A stretch of 64,000 bases of DNA, taken from NCBI GenBank assembly GCA_965220105.1, contig OZ244811.1, forward strand, positions 1,612,001 through 1,676,000. Direction: 5' to 3'. Below are positions 9,261-17,316 of the stretch, piece by piece (the stretch's first letter is position 1; every line of letters starts with the position of its first letter). Source of the stretch: Bin87 sp965220105. Its GTDB lineage: Bacteria; Chloroflexota; Dehalococcoidia; Lucifugimonadales; UBA3495. The notes under the pieces were generated by a model, which saw only the letters and a program-made list of their open reading frames with translations, ran no database searches and was not told the DNA's origin. A program made the position numbers and the translations under genes.

Positions 9261-10111
9261 CTAGTAGACCAACATTCTTGAAATGATGGGTGTGGAATGC
9301 CAGATTGCTCGACGATAGCCTCCATAAAGCCCTGTATGGCCGGGGAAAGGCCCTGTACCAATCAACCCATCATTACAAAGATTTCGGACTACTAGTAGAC
9401 CAACCGCTTTGAAATGATGGGAATCCGTCTTCACGCCTTGCTTTAGACCGACTTCGCTGGAGAACCAGGACGAAGCCAGCAACTCATCATTTCAAAGATT
9501 TCGGACCACTAGTAGACCAACATTCTTGAAATGATGGGTGTGGAATGCCAGATTGCTCGACGATAGCCTCCATAAAGCCCTGTATGGCCGGGGAAAGGCC
9601 CTGTACCAATCAACCCATCATTACAAAGATTTCGGACTACTAGTAGTCCAACTGCTTTGAAATGATGGATTGCTTTTCCAGCCGGGTTCTCGGCCTGATG
9701 CTTGTCTACGTAATCCCACCAACCGAATTACCCATCATTACAAAGATTTCGCACCACTAGTAGTCCAACTGCTTTGAAATGATGGATTGCTTTTCCAGCC
9801 GGGTTCTCGGCCTGATGCTTGTCTACGTAATCCCACCAACCGAATTACCCATCATTACAAAGATTTCGCACCACTAGTGGTCCGAAATCTTTGAAATGAT
9901 GAGTTGCTGGCTTCGTCCTGGTTCTCCAGCGAAGTCGGTCTAAAGCAAGGCGTGAAGACGGATTCCCATCATTTCAAAGCGGTTGGTCTACTAGTGGTCC
10001 GAAATCTTTGAAATGATGAGTTGCTGGCTTCGTCCTGGTTCTCCAGCGAAGTCGGTCTAAAGCAAGGCGTGAAGACGGATTCCCATCATTTCAAAGCGGT
10101 TGGTCTACTAG
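9261..10111. repeat. Array of seven MITE units (types A, B, A, C, C, B-inverted, B-inverted)
   Basis: CTAG sites at 9261, 9392, 9509, 9640, 9757, 9874, 9991 and 10108 divide this stretch into units of 131, 117, 131, 117, 117, 117 and 117 bp. Each unit has inverted ends (CTTTGAAATGATGG-like at one side and CCATCATTTCAAAG-like at the other) and a type-specific centre. The two A units are near-identical, as are the two C units; the two final B units are in the opposite orientation to the first B. No protein is encoded. These are non-autonomous IS630/Tc1-type elements inserted at TA within CTAG, each abutting the next. Confidence 0.9.
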
Positions 10112-10444
10112 AGCCTGTGGACAAATTGAGCGCGAGCCCGGAAACAGGAACTTCGCACTGAATTTCCATCAGTTTGGATGTGATGGGCCGCCGCTTTGGA
10201 TACGGCGGTCCGGCCTTGGGCCGCGGACTCTGTTCCGGTGGGAACTCGTCGCAGTGCCTTCCAGCTTGAATAAGCTGAGCTCTAAGCCGAGCGATACTGG
10301 CCGGAGCCGGATGGGTGCTCTGCCACCCGGTGGGGGCGGTCAGTACGTCCGGTGTATAACCTGACTGCCATTCGCAGTGCCGGAGGTGCGCCCGGCGGCA
10401 GCTGATGAGGGCGGCGACTCAATCGGTGCCGGAGTAGGTGGCGG
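10112..10444. other. Intergenic stretch, nothing recognised
   Basis: 333 bp between the MITE array and the small minus-strand gene. I see no gene, tRNA, long repeat or clear terminator; short reading frames here lack family signatures. Confidence 0.6.
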
Positions 10445-10678
10445 TTATGCTGTTTGCCGGGCGTCGGTTGCGTCGGGGCGCGGCCTCGATTCCCATTCTT
10501 GGAGTTCCTCTCGAAGCTCTTGCAAAATACTTTGGGTAGCGTCTATCTTGGCTTGGTGTATAGTGGGGTCCTCGACTGGGATGCTGTGTGCCTCTCCGCT
10601 TTCCATACGCTTGACCAGTTGAGAGAATGTCTGCTCTTTCTCCTGGGTGACCCGGTATTGTTCTTCATTTTCAATCAT
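10445..10678 (-). CDS. Small partner protein of a DUF6932-like nucleotidyltransferase gene
   Basis: 77 residues, hydrophilic and helix-rich, with an EYRVTQEKEQTFSQLVKRM-like opening and a Gln/Glu-rich helix (SILQELREELQEWE). Its ATG overlaps the stop of the upstream gene by 4 bp, so the two are translationally coupled. The size, charge and coupling resemble a toxin-antitoxin or regulatory partner. I do not recognise a named family, so function is inferred from context only. Confidence 0.65.
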   Translation of the reverse strand: MIENEEQYRVTQEKEQTFSQLVKRMESGEAHSIPVEDPTIHQAKIDATQSILQELREELQEWESRPRPDATDARQTA

Positions 10679-11112
10679 GGGAGAGTCCTCAGGTCGATGG
10701 CGATTATTCCTTTGGGTATGGCTTGCTGGTCGGTTTGGAAAAAATCCAGGAAGGTTCTGCCTTGGTCGTCGGCTTCCCAGTCGGCGGGGAACAGTTCGCC
10801 GCCGAAAGCGAGTTTCTGCGCTTGACGGCGATTGCTGAAGTCGAGCATTGTTGTGTTCAGCAGTTGAGGATCAACGTCAGCGGTTTCCCATGCGACATCG
10901 AAATCTCCGGGGAGTTCCTTATTGGTGGCGAAGCTTCCATCGAGATAGATTTTGCGGCACCCTGATTGTCTCAGGTTTTCCAGAGCTTGGAGCAAGCCTT
11001 GTAGTAGCGTCCTTCGGTGCGGATTGGTTCCCAAGCGTTGGGTCGCTTGTTGCCAGGTTGCTTCGTGAATTCCCGCCGGCAGATAGCCGTTGGGCTGGAA
11101 TGGCGGTACCAT
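10675..11112 (-). CDS. DUF6932-like predicted nucleotidyltransferase
   Basis: 145 residues from the ATG at 11112, which has GGAG 9 bases upstream; the frame is open further but the extra residues look non-native. The protein has PFQPNGYLPAGIHEATW at the start, then a GS-x-n-DxD pattern (LDGSFATNKELPGDFDVAW), which is the metal-binding motif of the polymerase-beta nucleotidyltransferase superfamily, then FGGELFPA and FLDFFQTDQ. This matches my memory of proteins labelled DUF6932. The substrate is unknown. With its 4-bp-overlapping small partner it forms a two-gene unit that could be a nucleotidyltransferase-type toxin-antitoxin pair; that is a hypothesis. Confidence 0.7.
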   Translation of the reverse strand: MVPPFQPNGYLPAGIHEATWQQATQRLGTNPHRRTLLQGLLQALENLRQSGCRKIYLDGSFATNKELPGDFDVAWETADVDPQLLNTTMLDFSNRRQAQKLAFGGELFPADWEADDQGRTFLDFFQTDQQAIPKGIIAIDLRTLP

Positions 11113-11248
11113 TTCTTTCGGCTCCGCGCCGCCGTCCTGTCGGGATTCTATTCCGTTCATCGGCGCGACGCAACGTACGGCGTGAATTCTTTGGGTTTGC
11201 GCTCCTTGTCGTTCTTTGGCAACAATTTGTCCACACACTCTAGGCCAA

Positions 11249-11915
11249 AGGCCGGGTGGAGCGTGCGGCGGAGACCTTTCAGGACCGGCTGGTAACCGAA
11301 CTCCGCCTGGCCGACGCCAGGACCATCGACCAGGCCACTGCCGTGCTGCGGGACTTCCTGCCCCGCTACAACACCCGCTTCACCGTACAGCCGGACCATC
11401 CGGAAGCGGCCTAACGCCCGGTGGCTCCCGACCTGTGGCTGTCCGAGATCCTGTGGTTCAAGGACACCAGCAAGGCGGCCCGGGACAACACAGTGAAGTA
11501 CCACTGGCGGGTTCTGCAATTGCTGCCGGACCAACAGCTATGCTGGTTTGCGGGTTGAGGTCCTAGAACGACCCGACGGCGAACTCATCGTCCGGCATGA
11601 GGGTCGTCGAGGGGTCACGCAGGAACCGCCGCCGCGCATGGGCGCACTGTGGGCTTCGGTCAGTCCCTGGCCGCCAGGGACTGACCTCAAGCGCATCGTC
11701 AGCAGCGTGGGCGACCACCACATCGGCAAGTCGCAGCAGCACGGCTGGCCGCCTTGGAACCGGTGCATTCACAGCATATCGATGAAGCCACGATCCAGGC
11801 TACCGTCGAAAGAGACCCTGCCAACATGACCCTGAACCCGTGGGAACGTACGCCGACGCCCACCAAGAAGCTCAGCGTCGCGGAACGCGCCAAGCTCAAA
11901 GCTCTACGCAAATCC
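11249..11915 (+). pseudogene. ISNCY-like integrase-core transposase, C-terminal remnant
   Basis: The frame beginning KGRVERAAETFQDRLVTELRL and continuing VLRDFLPRYNTRF is the C-terminal part of an rve-type transposase. It has an in-frame TAA after HPEAA, a TGA after CWFAG, then resumes in another frame as YAGLRVEVLERPDGELIVRHEGRR, and later as HHIGKSQQHG and SVAERAKLKALRK. At least two stops and two frame changes are present, and the N-terminal catalytic domain is absent. A perfect 13-bp-arm palindrome (11658-11686) interrupts it. Confidence 0.65.
11658..11686. repeat. Perfect palindrome in the ISNCY remnant
   Basis: GGTCAGTCCCTGG, a 3-base spacer, then its exact reverse complement CCAGGGACTGACC. 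It lies in a dead transposase and is not followed by a T-tract. Confidence 0.9.
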
Positions 11916-11982
11916 GCAAACGGATATTGTATCCTTAACTGTACGGGCCAATCCTGCGGGAGGCAAACGTGAAGCAGAACCC

Positions 11983-12120
11983 TATTACTACAACGACGGA
12001 TTCAGGTCGGGAGACCAGATGCTCGCCCAATCCATTCGTCGATGTACATCTCCAGCCAGGGTTGCAGCCTCTGCGGTACGTAGCGTTCCCGAAGCAACGC
12101 GTCAAGCCGTCGTTGTAATA
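11983..12120. mobile_element. Candidate 138-bp MITE or IS remnant
   Basis: The left end TATTACTACAACGACGG and the right end CCGTCGTTGTAATA are inverted copies, apart from three extra bases on the left. The interior contains a minus-strand peptide (RRLDALLRERYVPQRLQPW) without a recognised family. It directly abuts the IS630 element at 12121. Confidence 0.45.
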
Positions 12121-13357
12121 CTAAACTGAAGCCAAGGTGAAATCTACATTTGCAGGGCCGTAAAATCGGCATGGGCGCTGCCACTCAGTTCTGCTACGCG
12201 AGCCTGAAGCACGGTTCGGCAACGCCGTTTGACCTCGTCCCGACGGCTAGCCAAGTTGGCGAAAAAGTCGCCCACCTTCTCCTGCACCGCGGCCCTGGTG
12301 CCCAGGCACAAGTTGGCAGTCACGTCCTGGCGCACCCAGCCGCAGACGGCCTCATCAGCATTGAAGTCTGGACTGTAACTGGGCAGGTTGACCAAGCACA
12401 GGTTCAAGCCGGGTGTGGTGAGGTAGGCTCGTAGCGCGTCGCCACGATGGGCTGGCGAATTGTCCCAGATCACGGTCAGTGGTTCGGTGTGTCGCGCCCT
12501 CAGTTGCCGCAGGAAGTCGGCTGAGCTGGCGGAGTTGCTGTTGCCCGCCAGTTCCATCACCGCCACCTCGCCGGTCTCCAGGCACACCGCCGAGTAGTAG
12601 CTGGCCTTCTCGGCCCGGCGTGGGCTGGTGGAGTCCACCAGGGCCGGTTCCCCCTTCAACACCCACTTGCCCCGCAGATCCCCATCCGCCCGAGAGTGGG
12701 CCTCGTCAGCGAAGAATATCTTGACCCCAGTCCGTCGGGCCGCCGCCGTCAGCGCCGCATACTCTCCCACGAAGGCTTCCCGCCGCACCGGATCCGCCTT
12801 GCGCAGTCGCTTCTTGGGGCGTTTCAGCACAAACCCCAGCCGGTGCAGGTAGTTCCGGCAACTGCTCCGGCTCAGCGACAACCCGAAGTGGTCCGACATA
12901 AATTGCCGCACCGCCTTCCAGTTCCAGTTGGATAGGTCGATGCCGGCTTGCGATGGCGACCCCGGCACCGCCGCCTTCAATTCGGCCTGCTGATCCCCGC
13001 TCAGCGCGGGGGGAACCTCCCGACTGCTCAAAAGACAGCGCCCTCGGACCGCGCTCCGCGAACGCCGTGGTCCATTGGCCAATGGTGTGGGCATCCCTGT
13101 CCAACGCCCGGGCTACCGCCGCGGCCGTCCAACCCTGCGCCAGCAACCATAGCGCGTGCCAGCGTTCCCGCTCCCGTGGCGTCGGCGCCCGGTACATCCG
13201 TCGCCGCGCCTCAGCCTCATCGATCCGCCACCGCTCCAACAGCGCCCCCATCTCATCCATGCCCACCAACAACCCCCTCGGTTTTCCTGACCAACCGACC
13301 CAGCTACCCTCAATTCTACCCAATGCTGATGCGGGTTTCACCTTGGCTTCGGTTTAG
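12121..13357 (-). mobile_element. IS630-family element copy 3
   Basis: 1237 bp bounded by inverted ends: CTAAACTGAAGCCAAGGTGA at 12121 and the reverse complement of CTAAACCGAAGCCAAGGTGA ending at 13357. The ends differ at one of the first 20 positions. The same end occurs alone at 6331. The transposase is encoded on the minus strand. It belongs to a different IS630 subgroup from copies 1 and 2. Confidence 0.9.
12144..13260 (-). pseudogene. IS630-family transposase with one frameshift (copy 3)
   Basis: From the ATG at 13260 the protein reads MDEMGALLERWRIDEAEA, an HTH with WHALWLLAQGWTAAAVARAL, and LSFEQSGG. At a C6 run the frame must move by +1 (or -2) to continue PPALSGDQQAELKAAV, SNWNWKAVRQFM, and the DDE_3 catalytic core. 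The acids are visible in FFADEAHSRADG, IWDNSPAHRGD and DFNADEAVCGW. About 360 residues if joined, a normal size. Everything except the homopolymer shift is intact, so programmed frameshifting, a recent mutation or a sequencing error are all possible. Confidence 0.85.
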
Positions 13358-13388
13358 GCTGCCCTCCCCCAAAAGGGAGGGCAGCCTA
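13355..13388. repeat. Strong hairpin at the border of IS630 copy 3
   Basis: 14-bp perfect arms (TAGGCTGCCCTCCC and its complement) with a 6-base CCAAAA loop. It overlaps the last three bases of the IS630 end and lies before the interrupted gene at 13490. No T-tract follows on either strand, so it need not be a terminator. Confidence 0.7.
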
Positions 13389-13489
13389 GGCGAGGGAAGA
13401 ACGAAGCGCGGAAATACCGGCCAAACCGCAACACCAACCGAGACACACCCCAAGACAACATGGCTATCAGAAGCTAAGGGAGATAATAA

Positions 13490-13541
13490 ATGCCACAGTT
13501 CACCGACCAACCAAACATCGGACCGATCAACCACTGCTACG
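13490..13541 (+). pseudogene. 5' end of a gene interrupted by the TnpB element
   Basis: The ATG at 13490 has GGGAG 7 bases upstream and encodes MPQFTDQPNIGPINHCY before the element begins at 13542. Joining ACTGCTACG at 13533-13541 to the identical 9 bases at 16598-16606 restores one open frame that continues into the ORF ending at 17217. This is therefore the true start of that gene. Confidence 0.75.
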
Positions 13542-13588
13542 AGGCGATTTCGCTACTCCACAGCTCAGATGGGAAGTAACATAAGGAC

Positions 13589-14898
13589 ATGAAGGCATCA
13601 GGAATACAACCGACCACCCTGCAGTACCGGGCCACCACCTCAAAGGCCGGCTACCGGCAACTCGAACAGGCCATGCTGCAGATGGACCACCTTCGGAACG
13701 CCCTGATACGACACCGGGACACTGCACACGGCTCACATCGACACGCCTTCAACCTAAACCTACAGAACACCCACCTCACGGACCTGCACCGCAACGCCCC
13801 GACATTCAAGAAGTATGCCCGCCGACTGCTGGAGTCGGTCGCCCGCGAAGTAAACAAGTCCTACCGCACCTACTTCAAACATCCCGACGTCGGCCGGCCC
13901 AACACCGCAAGTCCGTACCAGAACCGCACCCTCGAGATCTCCGAGCCCAGCATCGAGCACCTCAAAGTGAAGCCGAACCGCTGGGCCACCATCCGGATCA
14001 AGGGACTCCCCACCATCAGGCTCCGGACCGACGAGCGGATGACCAAAGGAGAGCAACCAAAGGCAATCAGGATCACGCTGAAGCCACGCCGGCTGGTCGT
14101 ATCACTGGTATATCAGCAGGAGCCCAGAGACCTCGGTGAGCCACCCAAGCAGTCGGTAGGCATCGACCCCGGCGTGAAGCACAACATCACGGCAGTCAGC
14201 GACGACGGGACGGTTTTGCAACTGCCCGGCATTGACGGCAAGCGGTATCTCAAGACCAAACGCCGTCTGCTCCGCAAACTGCAGCGTCAACGCGACGCCG
14301 CTCTCAAAGACAGCCGCGCACGGTTCACCACCCAGAAGAGCACTATCGGCACAATCAAGCGACGGTTTCGCTGGATTGCACAACCTTCGAAGACCTACCT
14401 CAAGACCCTGGCACAGCTCCGACGAGTTGCGCAGAAGCGCCAGGACAGCATGACCGGCTACCAGCACCGTCTTTCACACCAGCTGATCCGGGGCCACAAA
14501 GCCGTCTGCATCGAGGACACGCAGACGAGCAACATGACCCGCTCCGCCAAGGGCACCGCAGAAGAACATGGCACCAACGTGAGCCAAAAGACTGGCCTCA
14601 ACCGTTCGATACTCGCGCAAGGCTGGTACGGCCTACGTACCAAGCTCGAGTACAAGGCCGAATGGTACGGACGGCAATTCGTCCCAGTACCCCCGATCAC
14701 ACCAGCCAACGTTGCTCGGCGTGCAGCCACATCGCTGCCGGCAACCGACCGAGCCAATCGGTCTTCCGGTGCACGAATTGCGGCCATGAATCCAACGCCG
14801 ACGTGAACGCGGCAGAGAACATCCGGCGCCAGGGCCTCGATATCCTGGCCAGGGCAGGAGACTCCTGGGTGTACCGCCATAGGCCCTTGAGGGCTAGT
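13589..14898 (+). pseudogene. tnpB: TnpB RNA-guided nuclease, frameshifted and split
   Basis: The ATG at 13589 starts MKASGIQPTTLQYRATTS. The RuvC-I Asp is in SVGIDPGVKHNITAV and the RuvC-II Glu in AVCIEDTQTSNM. At a C5 run near 14691 the frame must shift; the other frame then supplies HTSQRCSACSHIA and FRCTNCGHE, the four-Cys zinc ribbon, and SNADVNAAENI with the RuvC-III Asp. All catalytic positions exist, so the gene was functional recently. At CTAG 14894 IS630 copy 2 and three MITEs are inserted. Joining across them to 16511 restores a natural tail ending in IALYT and a TGA at 16561. TnpB proteins cut DNA guided by an omega-RNA from the element's right end. Confidence 0.85.
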
Positions 14899-14991
14899 AC
14901 TGGTTCAAATCAGCATTGTAGGTAGTTTTAGTGGAAGGCTTCCAAATGCTACGCTGACCGCAGGATCGAGTTGTGAGGAGGTGTGGCAAAC

Positions 14992-16142
14992 ATGGCCCTG
15001 GAGCAATACGCGGTACGGTTGACGCCGGAGGAACGCGAGCGACTGAGCCAGCTGATTCGCAGTGGCAAAAGTTCGGCGCGCATCATCGCCCGAGCGCGCA
15101 CCCTGCTGAAAGTAGCTGAGGGATGGAACGCACCACAGGTGGCGGCCGCTTTGGACATCTCCAAGGGTACGGTGTACCGCGCCAAACGACGGTACGCTGA
15201 GGAAGGTTTGGATGGCGTGTTGCAGGATCGGGTCCAGGCCAACCGATACCGGAAGCTTGATGACAAGGGGGAGGCCCACTTGATCGCCCTGGCGTGCAGC
15301 CCAGCGCCCGCTGGCCACGACTACTGGACCCTGCATCTTTTGGCCGACCGAGTGGTGGAGTTGGGGTTGGTGGAGTCCCTGTCCCATGAGACGGTGCGGT
15401 TGAGGCTCAAAAAAACGACCTCCAGCCGTGGCGGAAGCAGCAGTGGCGCATCCCCAAGGTAGGGGGTGAAAAGGTAGGGGGTGAATTCGTGGCGGCGATG
15501 GAGGACGTGCTGGACTTGTATGCTGAGCCCTACGACCAGCCACTGCATCCCTGACCGGCCGGTGGTCTGCTTCGACGAGACTTCCACTCAGTTGCTGGCC
15601 GACACCAGGCCGCCCATTCCGGTGCAGCCGAGACAACCGCGGCGTCAGGATTACGAGTATCGCCGCGGCGGTACGCGCAACATCTTCCTGACCTGCGAGC
15701 CCCTGGCGGGCTGGCGACACGTGGCGATCACCGAGCGCCGCACCATGAAGACTTTGCCCACCAGATGCGGTGGCTGGTGGATGAGGCCTACCCAGATGCT
15801 CCGGTGGTCCGCGTGGCGCTGGACAATCTGAATACCCATCGTATAGCCTCCCTCTATGAGACCTTCCCCGCCGCCGAAGCCCGGCGCATCGTCAGGCGGC
15901 TGGAATTTCACCACACGCCCCAGCACGCCAGTTGGCTGAACATGGCGGAGATCGAGTTCAGCGTGTTGACCCGGGCCTGTCTCCAGGGGCGTAATCCCGA
16001 CGAGACTGCCCTGCAGCGAGCCATCAACGCCTATGCGGCCGAGCGCAATGCGGCACGAGCCACCATCAACTGGCGGTTCAACACCCAGGATGCCCGATCC
16101 AAATTGCATCGCCTCTATCCCTTCAATTCCAACATTGATTGA
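14992..16142 (+). pseudogene. IS630-family transposase, frameshifted (copy 2)
   Basis: The ATG at 14992 is preceded by AGGAGG at 9 bases. MALEQYAVRLTPEERERL and an HTH lead to LRLKKT at an A7 run (15409-15415), where a -1 shift would give LKKNDLQPW. A perfect 15-bp duplication (15456-15485) adds five residues. The frame then breaks again near 15552 (before RPVVCFDETS) and near 15751 (before MRWLVDEAYPD). The C-terminal part has LDNLNTH and TPQHASWLNMAEIEF, so D, D and E remain. Several unprogrammed shifts make it inactive. The fragment at 1051-1392 is a close relative. Confidence 0.85.
15456..15485 (+). repeat. 15-bp perfect tandem duplication in IS630 copy 2
   Basis: AAGGTAGGGGGTGAA occurs twice in a row. 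In the -1 frame it duplicates KVGGE before the EFVAAMEDVL segment. Confidence 0.97.
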
Positions 16143-16145
16143 GTA

Positions 16146-16514
16146 CTAGTAGACCAACCGCTTTGAAATGATGGGAATCCGTCTTCACGCCTTGCTTTAG
16201 ACCGACTTCGCTGGAGAACCAGGACGAAGCCAGCAACTCATCATTTCAAAGATTTCGGACCACTAGTAGACCAACATTCTTGAAATGATGGGTGTGGAAT
16301 GCCAGATTGCTCGACGATAGCCTCCATAAAGCCCTGTATGGCCGGGGAAAGGCCCTGTACCAATCAACCCATCATTACAAAGATTTCGGACTACTAGTGG
16401 TGCGAAATCTTTGTAATGATGGGTAATTCGGTTGGTGGGATTACGTAGACAAGCATCAGGCCGAGAACCCGGCTGGAAAAGCAATCCATCATTTCAAAGC
16501 AGTTGGACTACTAG
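16146..16514. repeat. Second MITE array: units B, A, C-inverted
   Basis: CTAG sites at 16146, 16263, 16394 and 16511 delimit units of 117, 131 and 117 bp. B and A match the B and A units of the 9.3 kb array, and the third is type C in inverse orientation. The array begins at the right terminus of IS630 copy 2. Confidence 0.9.
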
Positions 16515-16597
16515 TAAGCGCGACACAATCCCGCCGCGAGGCGGGATAGCGCTGTACACATGAACTCGCTCTACCTCGGTAGTAGCGAAATCTCCTA
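16513..16597 (+). other. Displaced 3' tail of tnpB and right end with omega-RNA-type hairpin
   Basis: Bases 16513-16563 restore the last codons of tnpB (AGT AAG CGC through TAC ACA TGA) if the IS630 and MITE insertions are removed. At 16528-16547 there is an 8-bp perfect stem (ATCCCGCC/GGCGGGAT) closed by a GCGA tetraloop of the GNRA type, typical of a structured RNA. The right terminal repeat follows. The position matches where TnpB elements encode the guide scaffold; the RNA itself is inferred. Confidence 0.6.
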
Positions 16598-16605
16598 ACT
16601 GCTAC

Positions 16606-17217
16606 GTGTCAGGACAGGAAACCGACCGATCCCTAAGATGCCGGCATGAAGGCAACTGCCTCACGGCATACGGGAAAAGCGCTTTCGAAGCATTCCTGGA
16701 CGCCAACCCGGGCATCAAGTTCACCGAAGAAACCAACCCATGCTTCGGCATCATCGCCAAAGGGTCGATTCCTCCACACCGCCCATGCGACGGATACGGC
16801 AATCGGCTAGTAGGCAGCAAACTCATCGACCACGAGGCCGCCGCCCGAATACAGCCTGAACACGCCGTCTACATCCCACAGCCTTACTACACGGCCAACT
16901 ACCCGGACTTCAACGGACAGAAGGCCGCCGAAGACCTCATCAAACGGATTGCCCAATCTGCATGCATGAGAAAAAGACTGTCCGGAATGACCCTGCTGGT
17001 CCGCTACGCCGGCTCGGCCCGATCGTGGTACAACCCGGGCAACAGTGCGCTATGGCTGATTGGAACACCCGAAGCTGTCGCAACCATCAACACCGAATAC
17101 GCAGCGCCTCCACTTCCGGACGAACTGACAATTCGGCAGAGCGAGACCATACAAGCCGACCCGGAAAAGTTCGACGCACCGACGCCGTGCCCCACCTGGA
17201 CTATCGAAATCCCGTAA
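16606..17217 (+). CDS. Hypothetical protein (3' part of the gene starting at 13490)
   Basis: The frame is open from a GTG at 16606, but this lies inside the repeated 9 bases, and no ribosome site precedes it. The native start is the ATG at 13490, now 3 kb away. The encoded 203 residues begin SGQETDRSLRCRHEGNCLTAYGKSAFEAFL and include GSIPPHRPCDGYGNRLVG and LVRYAGSARSWYNPG. No family is recognised. Codons strongly favour C in third position and the coding strand is A/C-rich, like the next genes. It probably heads the accessory gene cluster and is likely non-functional or N-terminally truncated. Confidence 0.6.
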   Translation: MSGQETDRSLRCRHEGNCLTAYGKSAFEAFLDANPGIKFTEETNPCFGIIAKGSIPPHRPCDGYGNRLVGSKLIDHEAAARIQPEHAVYIPQPYYTANYPDFNGQKAAEDLIKRIAQSACMRKRLSGMTLLVRYAGSARSWYNPGNSALWLIGTPEAVATINTEYAAPPLPDELTIRQSETIQADPEKFDAPTPCPTWTIEIP

Positions 17218-17316
17218 ACCACACGCCGGCGCATCGCCGGACAAAAGCCAGGCCGCCGACCGCATCCAAAAAGCAACACCAATCCCGAGATCAAAGACAG
17301 CAAGGAAAAGCCAACC

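Larger units (their letters stand above)
8014..9264 (+). mobile_element. IS630-family element copy 1
   Basis: The element is bounded by CTAG at 8014-8017 and 9261-9264. Its left end, CTAGTAGTCCAAC followed by ATCTTTGAG, resembles the ends of the MITE units that begin at its right end. The right end in reverse complement also starts CTAGTAGTC and ends its terminal block in GTGATGG. About 1.25 kb, one transposase region, with TA as the expected target. Confidence 0.75.
14895..16148 (+). mobile_element. IS630-family element copy 2
   Basis: The ends are TAGTACTGGTTCAA at the left and, in reverse complement, TAGTACTCAATCAA at the right. Both lie within CTAG sites (14894-14897 and 16146-16149), consistent with insertion at TA. 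It lies inside the 3' end of tnpB. The MITE array at 16146 begins exactly at its right end. Confidence 0.8.
13542..16597 (+). mobile_element. TnpB-carrying element, itself interrupted by IS630 copy 2 and a MITE array
   Basis: The left end AGGCGATTTCGCTACTCC and the right end (reverse complement TAGGAGATTTCGCTACTACC) are imperfect inverted repeats. The 9-bp ACTGCTACG is directly repeated on both sides (13533-13541, 16598-16606). The only gene is tnpB; no tnpA is present. Without the secondary insertion (14895-16510) the element would be about 1.44 kb. Remnants of related ends lie at about 27174-27190 and 29017-29118. Confidence 0.75.

Noticed and set aside
9261..10111. CRISPR array
   Set aside because: Units are 117 or 131 bp, with inverted ends and no short constant repeat with variable spacers; no cas genes are nearby. 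It is a MITE array.
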